Assembly: GCA_016795295.1 (NCBI GenBank) | Contig: JAEUHP010000108.1 | Span: 1-35,917, forward strand | Source: Planctomycetota bacterium | GTDB taxonomy: Bacteria > Planctomycetota > UBA1135 > UBA2386 | Reading direction: 5' to 3' | DNA: 35,917 bases | Program-made: the position numbers and the translations under genes | Notes under the pieces: generated by a model | Databases searched by the model: none | Seen by the model: the letters and a program-made list of their open reading frames with translations, nothing else | Told to the model about the DNA's origin: nothing | Part shown: positions 7,235 through 15,793 of the stretch, in pieces | How the letters are laid out: each line of letters opens with the position of its first letter | Numbering within the stretch: the first letter of the stretch is position 1

Positions 7235-8638
7235 TCACTTCGCGCCGAAGCCGAGCTTCTGCCGCACCGACAGGTCTTTCTCGCGTTCGGCGAGCACGGT
7301 GTGGCAGGCGTTGCAGTCGGCGGTGATCGGTTCGCCCTGCTGGTCGACGTGCTCGCCGTCGTGGCAGCGGAAGCAGCCGGTCGGCTTGTCGTCCATCGTC
7401 ACGTGGGTGTGGAACTGCGGGTAGGTGCCCCAGGTGATCGACATCGCTGGATGCACGTTGCGCAGCCACAGCGCCGCGAGGGTCTGGCTGGCCGTGGCGA
7501 TCGCCGTCTTGGCTTCGGCGGTGACGGTGCCGGCTTTGCCGTAGTGGCCCAGCAAGTGCTGTTCGATCGCCGCGGCCGTGCCTTCGCGCGGCCAGTCCTG
7601 CTTCTGCAGCACCTCCCCGGCGACTTTGCGCGCGAACGGCAGGCTGCGCGGCAGGGTGCCCGCGGCCAGCGCCGTGTCGAGCGCGCCGTCGAGCGATTGG
7701 TAGCGGTGGCTCGGTTGGTTGTGGCAGTCGATGCAGTCCATGCTGCGCCGTTCGCCCGCCGGCGGCTGCGCGGGATCGACGCCGTCGATGGTGAAGATGC
7801 GTTCTTTGCCGTCTGGACCCACGTACTGCACCCACGGGATGGTGCGGCGGCGGTCGTCGGTGGCGACGAAGGTCACGCGGTGGCGTGGGTCGGCGTGCCA
7901 GTGGTAGCCGTGCGCTTTGCCGTCCGCACCGGTGCCGCCGATCTTGGTGACGAATGCTGTCACCGACTCGGTGCTCGCTTCGTCGTCGTCGAAGTGCGAG
8001 CGCACTTCGACGCGATCGGCCACCGGTCGTTCGGCCCAGTGGCAGCGCGTGCAGATCTCGTTCGCCGGGCGCATCTGGTGGACCGGCGTCGGGATCGGGC
8101 GGCGGTAGTTGCCGAACGCCACGCCGAACAGCTGGTGCATGCCGTTCCACTTCGCCTTGACGAACGACCCCACGCCCGGACCGATGTGGCAGTCGACGCA
8201 CGCGACGTTGGCGTGCGGGCTGTCGACGTAGGCCGCGTAGGTCGGCGACATCACCGTATGGCACACGGTGCCGCAGAATTGCTGGCTGTCCATGTAGTGC
8301 AGCGCTTCGTAGCCGCCGGTGCCGACCAGCGCGAAGTTGGCGAGCGTCAGCACGCCGAGCAGACGCCACAGGCGCATCGGCTTCTCCTGCACCCGCTGCA
8401 GACGTGCCGTGAGCTGGCTCTTGTAGAGCCACCAGCCCAGCGGCATCAGCCCGAGCCCGAGCACGAACAGGCCCGGCAGGGCGATGAAGACGAACAGGCC
8501 GGCGTAGGCGCCGTGGCTCTGGCCGTGCAGCGACAGGTAGAGCCACGAGGTGACGAACGCCATCGCCGACAGCGTGGTCAGCAGCGCACCGGTCCAGGTG
8601 AGCCAGTTCGAACGCAACAGCTGGAGGAATCGTTGCAT
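7235..8638 (-). CDS. Membrane-anchored six-heme c-type cytochrome, NapC/NirT-like
   Basis: Likely quinol-oxidising electron-transfer protein facing the periplasm. 467 aa from ATG 8638; longer in-frame extensions lack a plausible membrane start. Three hydrophobic helices (about 14-37, 45-72, 92-108) precede the heme region. Heme sites: CGTVCH (122-127, three residues between the cysteines), CVDCH (147-151), CTRCH (196-200), then CIDCH, CFRCH and CNACH, i.e. one CX3CH and five CXXCH. The segment SPHANVACVDCHIGPG matches the NapC/NirT N-terminal module, and the C-terminal half is an extra multiheme module. No partner reductase lies nearby. Divergent from the secreted protein gene at 8830. Electron acceptor unknown. 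Confidence 0.85.
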   Translation of the reverse strand: MQRFLQLLRSNWLTWTGALLTTLSAMAFVTSWLYLSLHGQSHGAYAGLFVFIALPGLFVLGLGLMPLGWWLYKSQLTARLQRVQEKPMRLWRLLGVLTLANFALVGTGGYEALHYMDSQQFCGTVCHTVMSPTYAAYVDSPHANVACVDCHIGPGVGSFVKAKWNGMHQLFGVAFGNYRRPIPTPVHQMRPANEICTRCHWAERPVADRVEVRSHFDDDEASTESVTAFVTKIGGTGADGKAHGYHWHADPRHRVTFVATDDRRRTIPWVQYVGPDGKERIFTIDGVDPAQPPAGERRSMDCIDCHNQPSHRYQSLDGALDTALAAGTLPRSLPFARKVAGEVLQKQDWPREGTAAAIEQHLLGHYGKAGTVTAEAKTAIATASQTLAALWLRNVHPAMSITWGTYPQFHTHVTMDDKPTGCFRCHDGEHVDQQGEPITADCNACHTVLAEREKDLSVRQKLGFGAK

Positions 8639-8829
8639 GGGACGGGAGAGGCAGTGGGTCGGCCAGCAGGACTCCGGCCGGGCCACCATGGTAGGGGGCT
8701 GGACGGGTTGCGCCTCCGCACATGGGACCCGTTCGCGCGGGGAGTTCGGCGTAGTCGGCAGGAGAGCACTCCCGGCCGCGCCGCGCGCGGTTACCATGCC
8801 GGCGGCGCGGCGATCGCCCGTCTTCGAGC

Positions 8830-10374
8830 ATGCAGGAAACTCGCTGTGGTTCTTGGTTGGCGGCACTGCTGGTGGCTGCCGCGCCCGCCACGGCTCAGAT
8901 CGCCGGTGGCATGCGGGCGGGGTGGCCGTTCGTTCCGGGCACCACGGCTCCGAGCCTGGCCAGGCTCGAACTGCAGCGCACGGGGCCGTTGGAGTTCGGT
9001 GCAGCCACCGCACCGGTGGTGACGTTGCTGGCCTTCTACGACGGGCCGGCATTGGCCGCGGCCACCAGCGAGCAGGATTGGCTCGGCGAACTGCAGCGGC
9101 GGTTGGCCCCCGAGCGCGGGCTGGTGTTGCGCATCGTCGACGGCCAGGCCGGGCCGCTGCCTGCGAGTTTCCAACAGGTGCCGGTGGCCGTCGACGACGG
9201 TGGGCTGGTGGCCCGGAACTTCGGCATCGATCCCACGAGTGCGATGCGCTTCGTGGTGCTGGACCGCAACGGCCGGCAGTGGTTCCTGGGCGAACTCGGC
9301 ACCGGTCTCGAAGACACTCTGGCCGCTGTCGCCGCGGGCACGGTGAAAGCCGGGCCCCTGGTCAAGTACGCGAAGGAGCGCCAGCAGCTCTGCGACGCCT
9401 TCGGCGAGGTGGTGCCGGCGGACGGCTTGCGGCAGGTCGAGCCATGGCTCGCGGCGATGCCGCACGATGGTCTCCTGTGGGGGATCGCCTACGCGCACGC
9501 GGTGGCGATCCCGGACGCCGAACGCGCCGCGGCGCTGCGCGAGCAGGCGTGCAGGACCTTGGCTGAGCACTGGCGTGCTCTCGCGGTGTTCGTCGACCTG
9601 GCCGTGCGCGCCGCGCCGCACGACCCCCGCGCGGCGCAGGAGCTCGGGGCGGTGTTGGCGCCCGCGGCCCAGAGTGCGGGCCGCGATCCGGTGGTGCAGC
9701 TCGCGGCGCTGCGCGCTGGGTTGGCGGCGCGCGATCGGCGCGCGGTCGGTCGGCTGTTGGCTGGGTTGCCCAAGTTGGTCCGCGGCGACGGGGCCGGGAG
9801 CCTCGAACTGGCGGGCATCCTGGCCGGAGCGGGGGACGCGGCCGAGTATCGCGAAGTGGCCGAACAGGCCCTGCAACGCGCGATGGCTCTCGGCGTCACG
9901 GTCGATCAGGTGGGGCCGGTCCGCTACCAGGTGCTGCGCTGGTGTGCCGGAGATGCGGCTGCGGCCCGGGAACTGCTGCGGCAGCAGTTGGGACTGGTGG
10001 CGGGAGCGGATGCGGGGGACGAGGGGGAGCGCGAGCGCCGCGCCATGCTGAGCGGCTTCGGTCTCAACAACACGTGTTGGTACACGATGTCGCGGCTGCC
10101 GACCTTCGGCCGGCTCGATCGTTATGCCCTGGGCGTGGCCGAGCTGATGCTCGAGCCTGGGGAAGTGCTGGCCTACAACGAATACGACACCGTGGCGCTG
10201 GCGATGTTCCGCAATGGTCAGGTGGCACAGGCCGTGGCGCTGCAGGAGCAGGCCTTGAGCCAGGGTGGCGGGACGCCGGCTTACCGGACGCGGTTGCAGC
10301 GGTATCGTGCCGCGCTGCCGGCTGGGGCTTCGGCGGAGGCCCCCGCTGGGCAGGGCGCATCGAGCGGGCGGTAG
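8830..10374 (+). CDS. Secreted protein with thioredoxin-like N-terminal region and helical repeats; function unknown
   Basis: 514 aa. An N-terminal signal peptide is apparent (hydrophobic WLAALLVAAAPA, probable cleavage after TAQ). Residues about 55-170 resemble an AhpC/thioredoxin-type fold by strand-helix pattern (VVTLLAFYDG..., VPVAVDDGGLVARNFGI, MRFVVLDRNGRQWF), but there is no CXXC at the expected place, so a redox role is doubtful. The remaining two thirds are Ala/Leu-rich helices resembling TPR repeats, with the C-terminal segment around VALAMFRNGQVAQAVALQEQAL being most TPR-like. It is divergent from the cytochrome gene and is followed by a hairpin and a 221-nt gap before the ABC operon, so it is probably its own transcript. 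Fold assignment is inference. The long opposite-strand frame across it is arginine/proline-rich and not credible. Confidence 0.75.
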   Translation: MQETRCGSWLAALLVAAAPATAQIAGGMRAGWPFVPGTTAPSLARLELQRTGPLEFGAATAPVVTLLAFYDGPALAAATSEQDWLGELQRRLAPERGLVLRIVDGQAGPLPASFQQVPVAVDDGGLVARNFGIDPTSAMRFVVLDRNGRQWFLGELGTGLEDTLAAVAAGTVKAGPLVKYAKERQQLCDAFGEVVPADGLRQVEPWLAAMPHDGLLWGIAYAHAVAIPDAERAAALREQACRTLAEHWRALAVFVDLAVRAAPHDPRAAQELGAVLAPAAQSAGRDPVVQLAALRAGLAARDRRAVGRLLAGLPKLVRGDGAGSLELAGILAGAGDAAEYREVAEQALQRAMALGVTVDQVGPVRYQVLRWCAGDAAAARELLRQQLGLVAGADAGDEGERERRAMLSGFGLNNTCWYTMSRLPTFGRLDRYALGVAELMLEPGEVLAYNEYDTVALAMFRNGQVAQAVALQEQALSQGGGTPAYRTRLQRYRAALPAGASAEAPAGQGASSGR

Positions 10375-10379
10375 CCGGC

Positions 10380-10396
10380 TCGGGCGTTCGGCCCGA
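10380..10396 (+). terminator. Hairpin 5 nt after the stop of the secreted protein gene
   Basis: TCGGGC (10380-10385) and GCCCGA (10391-10396) form a perfect 6-bp stem with a 5-nt GTTCG loop. No T-tract follows. It could be a weak terminator or an mRNA 3' end. A 6-bp stem is not rare by chance at this GC content. Confidence 0.35.
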
Positions 10397-10595
10397 TGGC
10401 TCGGCGCTGGATTCCCTCGGTCCTGTGTTCCTGGTAAGGATGGCCCTCCGTGTCCGTCCTCCTGGGCAGAATCGCAGCGAGCTTGCGTCGGCGCCGGTGG
10501 CTGCCCCTGGGCCGCCCGTGCGGCGCAGGACCGTCTTGTGCGGTTTTGGCGGCTTCGGGATCGAGCTGTCTGCGGCGACTGGGCCGGGGGGACGC

Positions 10596-11576
10596 ATGAC
10601 GGTCGTGCTCGACGGGGTGACGATCCGCTACGGTGACCGCGTGGCGGTGGCCGACGTCTCGGTGACGTTCCCGCCCGGCGCTTCGGCGTTGCTCGGGCGC
10701 AACGGCGCGGGCAAGAGCTCGCTGCTGAAGGCGCTCTTGGGCCTGGTGCGGCCGAGCGCTGGCACCATGCGCATCCTGGACCTGCCGACGGACGCGGATC
10801 CGCGCGATGTGCGGGCGCAGGTCGGTTACATGCCCGAACGCGATGCGCACTTGCCGCTGCTGTCCGGCTTCGAGATGGTGGCGCAGCTCGGCATGTTGAG
10901 CGGCATGCCGCGGCGTGATGCGTGGCGCCGCGCGCACGAAGTGCTCTATCTGGTGGGGCTCGAGGAGCAGCGTTATCGGCCGGTCTCGACCTACAGCGCA
11001 GGCATGCGGCAGAAAGCCAAGCTCGCCGCGGCGCTGGTGCACGACCCGCAGGTGGTGTTCCTCGACGAACCGACCAACGGCCTCGATCCGCAGGGCCGCG
11101 AGGACATGCTGCGTTTGGTGCGCCAGTTGGCCACCGAACTCGGCAAGTCGATCGTGCTGTCCACCCACATCTTGCAGGACGTCGAAGCCGTGTGCGACGG
11201 CGTGGTGGTGCTGGAGGCCGGGCGGGTGGTGGCTCAGGGGCGGTTGCGCGAGCTGACGCGGACCGCCGAACGCCGGTTCTGGTTGCGGGTGGAGCCTGCC
11301 GAGGCTGCGGTCGGGCCGGCACTCGCGGCGCTGGGTGTGCGCCACGAGGTGTCCGGCGAGGGGCGCTACACCGTGTGGCTGGCCGAGGCCGCGCCGTGCC
11401 AGCCGGTGTTCGCCGCCGTGCAAGCCTCCGGGGCCGTGGTGTTGGAGTTCGCGCCGCAGCGGCGTTCGCTCGAAGAAGTGTTCCTCGGCGCGGTGCGCGC
11501 CGAAGCGCCGGTGGCGGTCGGCGCGGCGTCGGCTGGTGCAGCGCCGGCCGGGTCGGCGGTGGGAGGCGGCCGATGA
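10596..11576 (+). CDS. ABC transporter ATP-binding protein (first of two), ABC-2 type
   Basis: ATPase subunit expected to power the permease encoded next. 326 aa. Walker A GRNGAGKS (34-41), ABC signature YSAGM (133-137), Walker B with catalytic Glu in FLDEPTNGLDP, and H-loop STHIL. A C-terminal region of about 90 residues after the nucleotide-binding core is typical of NosF/CcmA/NatA-like exporters. The start is ATG 10596, preceded by a G-rich stretch (GGGGGGA, 3 nt gap) that may act as ribosome-binding site. The frame is open further upstream but lacks family similarity there. Its stop overlaps the next start as ATGA, the first of four such junctions. Substrate unknown. Confidence 0.93.
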   Translation: MTVVLDGVTIRYGDRVAVADVSVTFPPGASALLGRNGAGKSSLLKALLGLVRPSAGTMRILDLPTDADPRDVRAQVGYMPERDAHLPLLSGFEMVAQLGMLSGMPRRDAWRRAHEVLYLVGLEEQRYRPVSTYSAGMRQKAKLAAALVHDPQVVFLDEPTNGLDPQGREDMLRLVRQLATELGKSIVLSTHILQDVEAVCDGVVVLEAGRVVAQGRLRELTRTAERRFWLRVEPAEAAVGPALAALGVRHEVSGEGRYTVWLAEAAPCQPVFAAVQASGAVVLEFAPQRRSLEEVFLGAVRAEAPVAVGAASAGAAPAGSAVGGGR

Positions 11577-12466
11577 CGCCGCTCGGACTGCGCTACCGCC
11601 GCGCCGACCACGCGCTGGTGCCGGCTTGGCGGCGTTGGTGGCCGTTGGCGCGCCAGGAGTTTCTGGTGCCGTTCCGCAGCAAGGTCGGCATCGCCGTCTT
11701 CTGCCTCTGCCTGGTGCCCGCGGTGGTGCGCCTGTTCGTGCTGATGATCCGCTACGGCATGGTCGACTTCGGCGCGGCGGCCCGGGGTGACGTGATCGGT
11801 CGATCCCAGGCCTGGGCCCAGTGGGATTCGGGGCGGCCAGAGTTCTATGTGGAGCTGGTGATGGGCACCTGGCCCGGTCTCCCCGTGCTGATCTTGCTGA
11901 CCGGCTCGGCCACCGCGGGAGCGATCGCGCGCGACCGGCGCACCAATGCGCTCGAACTGCTGTGGACCCGCGGCATCACCCCGTTCGGTTACCTGCTGGC
12001 CCGGTTCTGCGGCTCGCTGGGCAGTCTGTGCCTGGTGACCGTGGCGGCACCGCTGGCCCTGTGGGTTGCCGCCGCGCTGATGGCCGACGACTGGCAGCAA
12101 CTCACCTCCACGCTGCCGTTCCTCGGGTCCGTGCTGTTCGCACTGCTGCTGGTGAGCGCGGTCTGGACGGCTCTCTGCCTGTGTCTGTCGGCGATGGCGA
12201 GTTCGCCGAGCCAGGCGATCGTGTTGTGGTGCTTGCTGCTGGTCGGCTCCACCGCGCTCGCCAACATCGCGGCCGGGGTGTTGCGCGAACCCAACCTGCG
12301 CGCGTGGCTCAGCGTCTGGGACGCCGGCGGCACGTTGGCGCGCCATGTCGCAGGTGTGTCGACGCGCGTGGCGCTTGGGCCGGCGCTCGGCTTCCTGTCC
12401 GGGCTCCTGCTGTTGCTCGGCCTCGGCGCGTGGCGGCGGCTGCGCGTCGGCGAGGCGGTGGCATGA
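11573..12466 (+). CDS. ABC-2 type transporter permease (first of two)
   Basis: Membrane subunit, 297 aa. About six hydrophobic segments: around residues 35-60, 100-125 (WPGLPVLILLTGSATAGAI), 140-170, 180-205, 215-245 and 265-290. The segment AGAIARDRRTNALELLWTRGI, containing an E-L-L-x-T-R element after the second helix, is the usual ABC-2 cytoplasmic coupling motif. Starts by ATGA overlap with the upstream ATPase and ends by ATGA overlap with the second ATPase, so it probably works with its neighbours. The N-terminus (about 30 residues) is basic, consistent with the inside-positive rule. Substrate unknown. Confidence 0.88.
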   Translation: MTPLGLRYRRADHALVPAWRRWWPLARQEFLVPFRSKVGIAVFCLCLVPAVVRLFVLMIRYGMVDFGAAARGDVIGRSQAWAQWDSGRPEFYVELVMGTWPGLPVLILLTGSATAGAIARDRRTNALELLWTRGITPFGYLLARFCGSLGSLCLVTVAAPLALWVAAALMADDWQQLTSTLPFLGSVLFALLLVSAVWTALCLCLSAMASSPSQAIVLWCLLLVGSTALANIAAGVLREPNLRAWLSVWDAGGTLARHVAGVSTRVALGPALGFLSGLLLLLGLGAWRRLRVGEAVA

Positions 12467-13398
12467 GCATCGCCCCGACCAGCACTGCGCCGCGGTTGCA
12501 GTTCGCCAATGCCAGCAAGTGGTACGGCTCGGTCACGGCGCTGATGGACGTCAGCTTCCAGGTCGGCAACGAAGTGGTCGGTCTGGTCGGTCGCAACGGT
12601 GTGGGCAAGACCACGCTGATGAAGTTGGCCGCGGGTCTGTTGCAACCGAGCCAGGGTGAGGTGCGGGTGGCCGGAGTGCCGGCGGGCAGTCGGGCGGCAC
12701 GTGCGGCGCTGGGGTTCTGCCCGGACACCGACCGCTTGTTCGAGAGCCTCACCGGCGTGCAGTTCGTCGCGTGGATGCTGCGCTACCATGGTCTCGGCGC
12801 CGCAACGGCGCGCCGCACCGCCGAACAGGTGCTCGACGATCTCGGCCTCGGCCCGGCGATGCACCGCAAGGTCGGGACCTACAGCAAGGGCATGCGCCAA
12901 CGCGTGCGGCTCGGCCAAGCGCTGGCGCACCGTCCTGCCGTGGTGCTGCTCGACGAGCCGATGACCGGGCTCGATCCGATCGCGCGCGCCGAACTGGCGG
13001 AACGCATCGCCGCCCTGCCGGGGCGAGGCGTCGGGGTGCTGGTTTCGAGCCACGTCTTGCACGAACTCGAGGCGATCGCCGACCGCGTGGTGCTGGTGCA
13101 CCAGGGCCGTCTGCTCGCCGAGGGCAAGGTCGCCGATCTGCGCCGGCAATTGCCCGGCCGGCCGCAGACCTACCGTCTCGCTGCGCCGGATCTGCGGGAA
13201 CTGGCCGCCGCGCTGGTGGCATTGCCCGCCGTGCAGGACCTGTCGGTCGGCGCCGAGGGCCTGCTGGTCACCGCCGGGGACGGTGCTGCGTTCCGCGCTG
13301 CGGTGACCGAACTGGCGGCCGCGGGTCGGTTCGCGATCCGCGAATTCGTTCCGGTCGGCGACGACCTGGCCACCGTGTTCGAGAGTCTGGTCGGATGA
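12463..13398 (+). CDS. ABC transporter ATP-binding protein (second of two), ABC-2 type
   Basis: 311 aa. Walker A GRNGVGKT (43-50), signature YSKGM, Walker B LLDEPMTGLDP, and H-loop SSHVL. The usual aromatic/Gln loop region reads GFCPDTDRLFESLTG. The C-terminal 80 residues form an extra domain after the ATPase core. It differs clearly from the first ATPase (TGLDPIAR versus NGLDPQGR; different lengths), so the pair is not a recent duplication. Both ends overlap neighbours by ATGA. Two ATPases and two permeases could form either two exporters or one hetero-tetrameric complex. Confidence 0.93.
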   Translation: MSIAPTSTAPRLQFANASKWYGSVTALMDVSFQVGNEVVGLVGRNGVGKTTLMKLAAGLLQPSQGEVRVAGVPAGSRAARAALGFCPDTDRLFESLTGVQFVAWMLRYHGLGAATARRTAEQVLDDLGLGPAMHRKVGTYSKGMRQRVRLGQALAHRPAVVLLDEPMTGLDPIARAELAERIAALPGRGVGVLVSSHVLHELEAIADRVVLVHQGRLLAEGKVADLRRQLPGRPQTYRLAAPDLRELAAALVALPAVQDLSVGAEGLLVTAGDGAAFRAAVTELAAAGRFAIREFVPVGDDLATVFESLVG

Positions 13399-14240
13399 AC
13401 GAGCCTCGCGTCGAACTGCCGCCGTTGGTTGGCCTCGGGTTCCTGGGCACGCTGTTCGAGGCGGCGCGCCAGTGCCTGTTGCTGTTGCTGCGCAACCGGC
13501 TGCTGTGGGCCATGCTGCTCTTGCTGCCGCTCTTGGCGGGACTCGAGTATGCGGTGGGGGGAGCCGGGCGCAACCGGCTCGACGGCCGCGATCTCTACTG
13601 CCTGTTCGCCTGGTGGCTGCTCGCCGGTGTGGTGGTGCCGTGGCTGACCCTCTACCTCTCGGTGCAGGCGATCCACGGCGAGATCGAGGACCGTACCTTC
13701 CAATACTTGTTCCTGCGGCCGGTGGGCCGGGTGCCGCTGCTGCTGGGCAAGATGGTGGCCGTGGCCGTGCTCGGCATCGCCGTGGCGTCCTTCGGTGCCG
13801 CGTGCCTGTTCGTCGGGGCCGCCTTGCGTCCGGATCGTTGGGCCACGGGAGTCGAGCCGGAGTTGCTCACCATCTTCGTCGAGGTGAACGGCTTCGGCGT
13901 GTTGGCCTACGTGGCGGTGGGGGCGCTGTTCGCCGCACGCTTTCGCCGACCGATGTTGTGGGGCTCCTTGGCGGTGGTCGGGCAGATGCTGGTGGCGCTG
14001 CTGCCGGTGTCGGCCGGCTTGCGCAGTGTCACCGTGGCCGACCCGATGCGGCGGTTGCTGCTCGACCGCCTCGATCCGAACGGCCAGTTGGCGCGACTCT
14101 TGTGGCCCAGTGAACGCGACTTCCGCAGCGATCTGGTCGGGCAGCCGCTGCTCAACCTGTTGGCGGTAGGGTTGGTTTCGCTGCTGCTGGCGGCCTACGC
14201 CTACGCGCGCCGCGAGTACGACGCGCGAGAACGCGAATGA
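13395..14240 (+). CDS. ABC-2 type transporter permease (second of two)
   Basis: 281 aa integral membrane protein. Hydrophobic helices lie near residues 35-55, 70-95 (CLFAWWLLAGVVVPWLTLYL), 120-145, 165-185, 190-210 and 255-275. After helix 2 comes the ABC-2 coupling-type sequence HGEIEDRTFQYLFLRPVGR. The segment RLDPNGQLARLLWPSERDF is predicted to be outside the membrane. ATGA overlaps link it to the second ATPase upstream and to the sensor kinase downstream, an arrangement that suggests tightly balanced production of all five proteins. Substrate unknown. Confidence 0.88.
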   Translation: MNEPRVELPPLVGLGFLGTLFEAARQCLLLLLRNRLLWAMLLLLPLLAGLEYAVGGAGRNRLDGRDLYCLFAWWLLAGVVVPWLTLYLSVQAIHGEIEDRTFQYLFLRPVGRVPLLLGKMVAVAVLGIAVASFGAACLFVGAALRPDRWATGVEPELLTIFVEVNGFGVLAYVAVGALFAARFRRPMLWGSLAVVGQMLVALLPVSAGLRSVTVADPMRRLLLDRLDPNGQLARLLWPSERDFRSDLVGQPLLNLLAVGLVSLLLAAYAYARREYDARERE

Positions 14241-15604
14241 GCCCGGCGGCGCCGCGCGACGAAGTGCGTCTGCCGTGGCTCGGCGAGGCGCAGCAGCTCG
14301 ACAGCCTGCGCGAACAGGTGGCCTGGTTCAATCGCCTGCGACTGGTGGTCGCCGCCTGTGTGGTGTGGTTGACCGCCGTCGCCAGCCACGTGCTGGGGCT
14401 TCTGGCGTCGCCGTGGCCACTCTACGGCCTGGGCGGCCTGCTGCTGGCCATCGACGGGGTCTACATCCTGGCCTATCCGCGGCTCCTGCGGTGGTCGGTC
14501 GGCGCCGTGCGACGGCACGTCTATCTGCAGATCGCCGTCGACCTGTCGATCTTGACTGCGCTGCTGCACTGGACCGGGGGCGTGACCAATCCGCTGGCGC
14601 TGTTCTATCTGTTCCACGCGTTCATCGCCGCGATGGTGCTCTCGGTGTCGGCGGCGGTGGCCGTGGCCGCGGCGAGCCTCGTGCTGCTGGTCGCGCTCGG
14701 CAGCGCCGAGCGCTACGGCTGGATCGCCCACCACCCGCTGCCGGTCGGCCTGGTCGAGCTGCACCGCATCCAACCGCTCGGTTTCTGGCTGTTGTTGTTC
14801 GCCTACGTGGTCACGCTGGCGTTCTCCATCTACTTCGTGGCGGTGGTGCTCGCGCGCTTGCGCGCCAACGAACGGCAGCTGGTACGGCTCGGCCGCCACT
14901 TCGCCCAGAGCGAGAAGCTGGCGTCGCTCGGCACGCTGGCCGCCGGCATCAGCCACGAGATCAACAATCCGCTCGGGGTGATGCGCAACAAGGTGCAGAT
15001 CCTGCGTTACCGCGCCCAGGACGGGGAGACCGGCGAGCGGCTGCTCGCCGACCTCGACACCATCGACAAGCACTTGTCGCGGGTTGCGCAGATCACCGCG
15101 GGCCTGCTGCAGTTCGCGCGGGAGCAGCCGTTCGAGTTGCGGCCGATCGAGGTGCCGGCGCTGCTGCGTGAGGCTGCGGATCTGGTGCGTGTGCCGTTCC
15201 GCACGGCGCAGGTCGAGCTGGTCTGCGATCCCGCCGTGCCGCTGCAGGTGGCTTTGCTCGGCTCGGCGAACCACCTGCTGCAGGTGTTGATCAACATCCT
15301 GCTCAACGCCAAGGATGCGTCGGCACCCGGGGCCGCGGTGCGGCTCTATGCAGAGGCGTCCACGGCAGAGCTGGCCCTGGTGGTGCAAGACCACGGCACC
15401 GGGATCCCGGCCGAGGTGCTGGACAAGGTGTTCGACCCGTTCTTCACCACCAAGGACGTCGACAAGGGCACCGGGCTCGGCCTCGCGATCAGCCACGGCA
15501 TCGTGGAACGGCACCGCGGTCGGATCGAAGTCGACAGCGAGGTTGGCCGCGGCACGACGTTTCGCGTGGTGTTGCCGTTGCAGGCAGGCGAACCCGGGGC
15601 GTAG
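14237..15604 (+). CDS. Membrane sensor histidine kinase with RegB-like GGxxNP motif
   Basis: 455 aa. About six TM helices in residues 33-205, with GGVTNPL (114-120) between helices 3 and 4. RegB/PrrB kinases carry GGxxNPF at the comparable place, where it takes part in quinone sensing. The kinase core is complete: H-box GISHEINNPLGVM (phospho-acceptor His240), N-box NILLNAKDA (Asn357), G1 DHGTGIP (385-391), F-box PFFTTK (401-406) and G2 GTGLGLAI (411-418). The RegB redox cysteine near the H-box is absent. It is coupled by ATGA to the ABC genes, and no response regulator follows. Sensing a membrane signal related to transport or to quinone state is inference. Confidence 0.92.
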   Translation: MSPAAPRDEVRLPWLGEAQQLDSLREQVAWFNRLRLVVAACVVWLTAVASHVLGLLASPWPLYGLGGLLLAIDGVYILAYPRLLRWSVGAVRRHVYLQIAVDLSILTALLHWTGGVTNPLALFYLFHAFIAAMVLSVSAAVAVAAASLVLLVALGSAERYGWIAHHPLPVGLVELHRIQPLGFWLLLFAYVVTLAFSIYFVAVVLARLRANERQLVRLGRHFAQSEKLASLGTLAAGISHEINNPLGVMRNKVQILRYRAQDGETGERLLADLDTIDKHLSRVAQITAGLLQFAREQPFELRPIEVPALLREAADLVRVPFRTAQVELVCDPAVPLQVALLGSANHLLQVLINILLNAKDASAPGAAVRLYAEASTAELALVVQDHGTGIPAEVLDKVFDPFFTTKDVDKGTGLGLAISHGIVERHRGRIEVDSEVGRGTTFRVVLPLQAGEPGA

Positions 15605-15793
15605 GTTGACACCCTGAGGGCTTGGTTGCCAACCCGATGGCCTGCCCAAGATCTTGTGGTGGCTCGAGATTGTGCTTGCGCGCGACCGCACTACGCCTAG
15701 GCTGCCCCGTGTTGGGCGGTCGCCAGTTGGGAGGGACCGACAGCACGGGCCACTCGGGCAAGGCACCCGGGTGGCCCGATCTTTCCGCGGGCG

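Noticed and set aside
8791..11322. 843-codon minus-strand open frame opposite the secreted protein and ABC ATPase
   Set aside because: Translation is dominated by Pro/Arg/Ala runs with no motif, and the plus strand has a signal peptide and clear Walker motifs.
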